A DNA stretch of 64,000 bases from Maribacter stanieri (lineage in GTDB: Bacteria > Bacteroidota > Bacteroidia > Flavobacteriales > Flavobacteriaceae): the NCBI RefSeq assembly GCF_900112245.1, contig NZ_FOYX01000003.1, positions 186,001 through 250,000 of the forward strand, given 5' to 3'. Positions within the stretch are counted from its first letter, which is position 1, and the number at the start of each line of letters is the position of its first letter. Positions 62,674 through 64,000 of this stretch are shown here, piece after piece. The notes below the pieces were generated by a model. The model was not told the origin of the DNA. It saw nothing but the letters and a program-made list of their open reading frames with translations, and ran no database searches. Position numbers and translations under genes: made by a program.

Positions 62674-63000
62674 TTACTTAAATAACGAGTCCATTCCTGG
62701 AATATTGGGCATGCCTTCTTTTGCAACGGCTCCAAGTTCAGTTTCATTAACTCTAGTTGCGTTTTGTATGGCTTTGTTTAAAGTTAAGATTAAGTAGTCT
62801 TCTAATTGCTCTTTATCTTGTAAAAGACTGTCATCTATTGCTATTTTCTTTATTTCTCTGTTGGCAGTAATAGTCACAGCAACGAAACCATCATTAGATT
62901 TTTCTTCTAGTGTTACCGTATCTAATCTTTTTTTTGTTGCTTCAACTTTTTGTTGGGTCTCTTTGAGTTTTCCCATCATGCCCATCATATCTCCAAACAT
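62674..63000 (-). CDS. YbaB/EbfC family nucleoid-associated protein
   Basis: A 108-residue DNA-binding protein: [22 protein letters not shown]-terminal Met-rich start typical of YbaB, then the sheet with [22 protein letters not shown] and [16 protein letters not shown]. YbaB binds DNA as a dimer; in most bacteria it sits with recR or dnaX, but here it is between a thioredoxin-like gene and ptrB. It may be cotranscribed with the thioredoxin gene, which starts 41 nt downstream. Confidence 0.9.
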   Translation of the reverse strand: MFGDMMGMMGKLKETQQKVEATKKRLDTVTLEEKSNDGFVAVTITANREIKKIAIDDSLLQDKEQLEDYLILTLNKAIQNATRVNETELGAVAKEGMPNIPGMDSLFK

Positions 63001-63125
63001 AATTTCATTTTTAATTTAGGATGTAAAAATACTAAAAATACGAGTATTTCAGTTTTTGCTTCCAATAAAATGGGGGTCTATGAATTAAGCTTATTTTTGC
63101 TTTCTTATTTTATAATGAAGTTTGT

Positions 63126-64000
63126 ATGAGTATTAAACATCCGCCAAAGGCGAAAAAAATCCCGAAAGAATTAGTTATTCATAATGATGTTCGGGTAGAT
63201 GATTATTATTGGCTAAATGAAAAGGAAAACAAAGATGTTATCTCATATTTAGAGGCAGAGAACGATTACTACAATGCTTTAACAGGACATACTAAAGATT
63301 TTCAAGAATCTCTTTTTCAAGAAATGAAAGGGAGAATTAAAGAGGATGATTCTTCTGTTCCTTATAAATTGAATGATTATTGGTACAGTACTCGTTATGT
63401 AATAGGAGGGGAGTATCCTCTTTATTCTAGATTTAAGCATAGTTTAGAAGCTACTGAGGAAATTATGTTTAATTGCAATGATATGGCAAAAGGACATGAT
63501 TATTTTAGTCTTGGTGGTATCGCAATAAGCCCAGATAACAAACTTGCGGCTTTTGGAGTAGACACTGTTTCTAGAAGACAATACACCTTACAAATCAAGA
63601 ATCTTGAAACAGGTGCAATTTTAGAAGATAAAATTGAGAATACAACTGGTGGTGGCGTTTGGGCGAATGATAATGAAACTTTATTTTATACAAGAAAAGA
63701 TCCAGTAACGCTACGTTCAGATAAAATTTATAAACATAAATTAGGAACACCAACCTCTGATGATGTGTTGATTTTTCATGAAAAGGATGATACGTTTAGT
63801 ACATTTATTTACCGTACTAAATCTAAAAAATATTTGGTAATTGGTTCTTTTAGTACATTAACTTCTGAATTTCAGATACTATCTACTGATAATCCTGATG
63901 GTAAGTTTGAGGTTTTCTCTCCCAGGGTAAGAGGTTTGGAGTATACTATTTTTCATTATGAGGATAGTTTTTACATCTTAACGAATAAGGATAAGGCAGA
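63126..64000 (+). CDS. ptrB: S9 family oligopeptidase, PtrB-like, partial at right edge
   Basis: The first 291 codons of a prolyl-oligopeptidase family protein, cut by the window end. It starts MSIKHPPKAKKIP, then DDYYWLNEKENKDVISYLEAEN and GRIKEDDSSVPYKLNDYWYSTRY, which are the usual blade-entry features of oligopeptidase B, and continues through the beta-propeller (GHDYFSLGG, SPDNKLAAFGVDTVSRRQYTL). The catalytic Ser/Asp/His part lies beyond the window. No signal peptide, so cytoplasmic. It cleaves after basic residues in small peptides in the well-studied members. Confidence 0.88.
   Translation, partial: MSIKHPPKAKKIPKELVIHNDVRVDDYYWLNEKENKDVISYLEAENDYYNALTGHTKDFQESLFQEMKGRIKEDDSSVPYKLNDYWYSTRYVIGGEYPLYSRFKHSLEATEEIMFNCNDMAKGHDYFSLGGIAISPDNKLAAFGVDTVSRRQYTLQIKNLETGAILEDKIENTTGGGVWANDNETLFYTRKDPVTLRSDKIYKHKLGTPTSDDVLIFHEKDDTFSTFIYRTKSKKYLVIGSFSTLTSEFQILSTDNPDGKFEVFSPRVRGLEYTIFHYEDSFYILTNKDKA

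Overview
The window looks like a chromosomal segment of a marine-type member of the Flavobacteriaceae (Bacteroidota). The reasons are low G+C, Bacteroidota-type promoters (TTG, 17-23 nt, TAnnTTTG), few Shine-Dalgarno sequences, many carboxypeptidase-regulatory/TonB-plug proteins, a menaquinone (men) cluster, a single-chain serine dehydratase and several small flavobacterial families. The genus cannot be fixed from sequence alone. I see no rRNA, tRNA, CRISPR array, insertion sequence or prophage; gene density is high and the content is mostly core.

Layout. 0.1-8.1 kb: tRNA modification (miaE, mnmE), the sliding clamp dnaN, a SAM hydroxide adenosyltransferase-family gene divergent from phoH, and purC. 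7.5-11.6 kb: a DnaQ-type exonuclease coupled to a cNMP/CBS/DUF294 protein, then serine dehydratase. 11.7-13.6 kb: dnaK with a distinctive upstream region. 15.9-29.3 kb: a menaquinone locus (menI-like thioesterase, menF, menD, menA, menC, menE) interleaved with an S1-type RNA-binding protein, a LytTR response regulator with a TPR histidine kinase, and a CPBP protease lodged between menC and menE; menB is absent from the window.

29.4-39.5 kb is the most unusual stretch. A von Willebrand factor A protein with a SusC-like N-terminus is followed, after an M24 peptidase, by three tandem paralogues. Each joins a carboxypeptidase-regulatory domain, a TonB-plug-like domain without a barrel, a TPR-like helical region and a C-terminal domain I match to DUF2135/YfaP. 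A 52-nt nested palindrome precedes the first paralogue.

39.5-53.2 kb: acyl-CoA carboxylase beta subunit, an oxidoreductase, ettA, a perfect 12-copy heptamer repeat, a metallo-beta-lactamase-fold lipoprotein, fumC, two small membrane-protein genes, an outer-membrane barrel protein, an ArsC-like protein, a perfect 40-bp palindrome, and prfB with its programmed +1 frameshift. 53.2-56.5 kb: a transglutaminase / alpha-E / circularly permuted ATP-grasp operon of uncharacterised biochemistry. 56.7-64 kb: a zinc metalloprotease, threonine aldolase, YegP-like protein, an OmpA protein with PAxY-type repeats, a thioredoxin-like protein, YbaB and the start of a ptrB-type oligopeptidase that runs off the window.

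Recurring themes are intrinsic terminators that work in both directions between convergent genes, overlapping start/stop codons inside operons, and -7 boxes placed only 3-6 nt before start codons, which suggests leaderless or nearly leaderless mRNAs.
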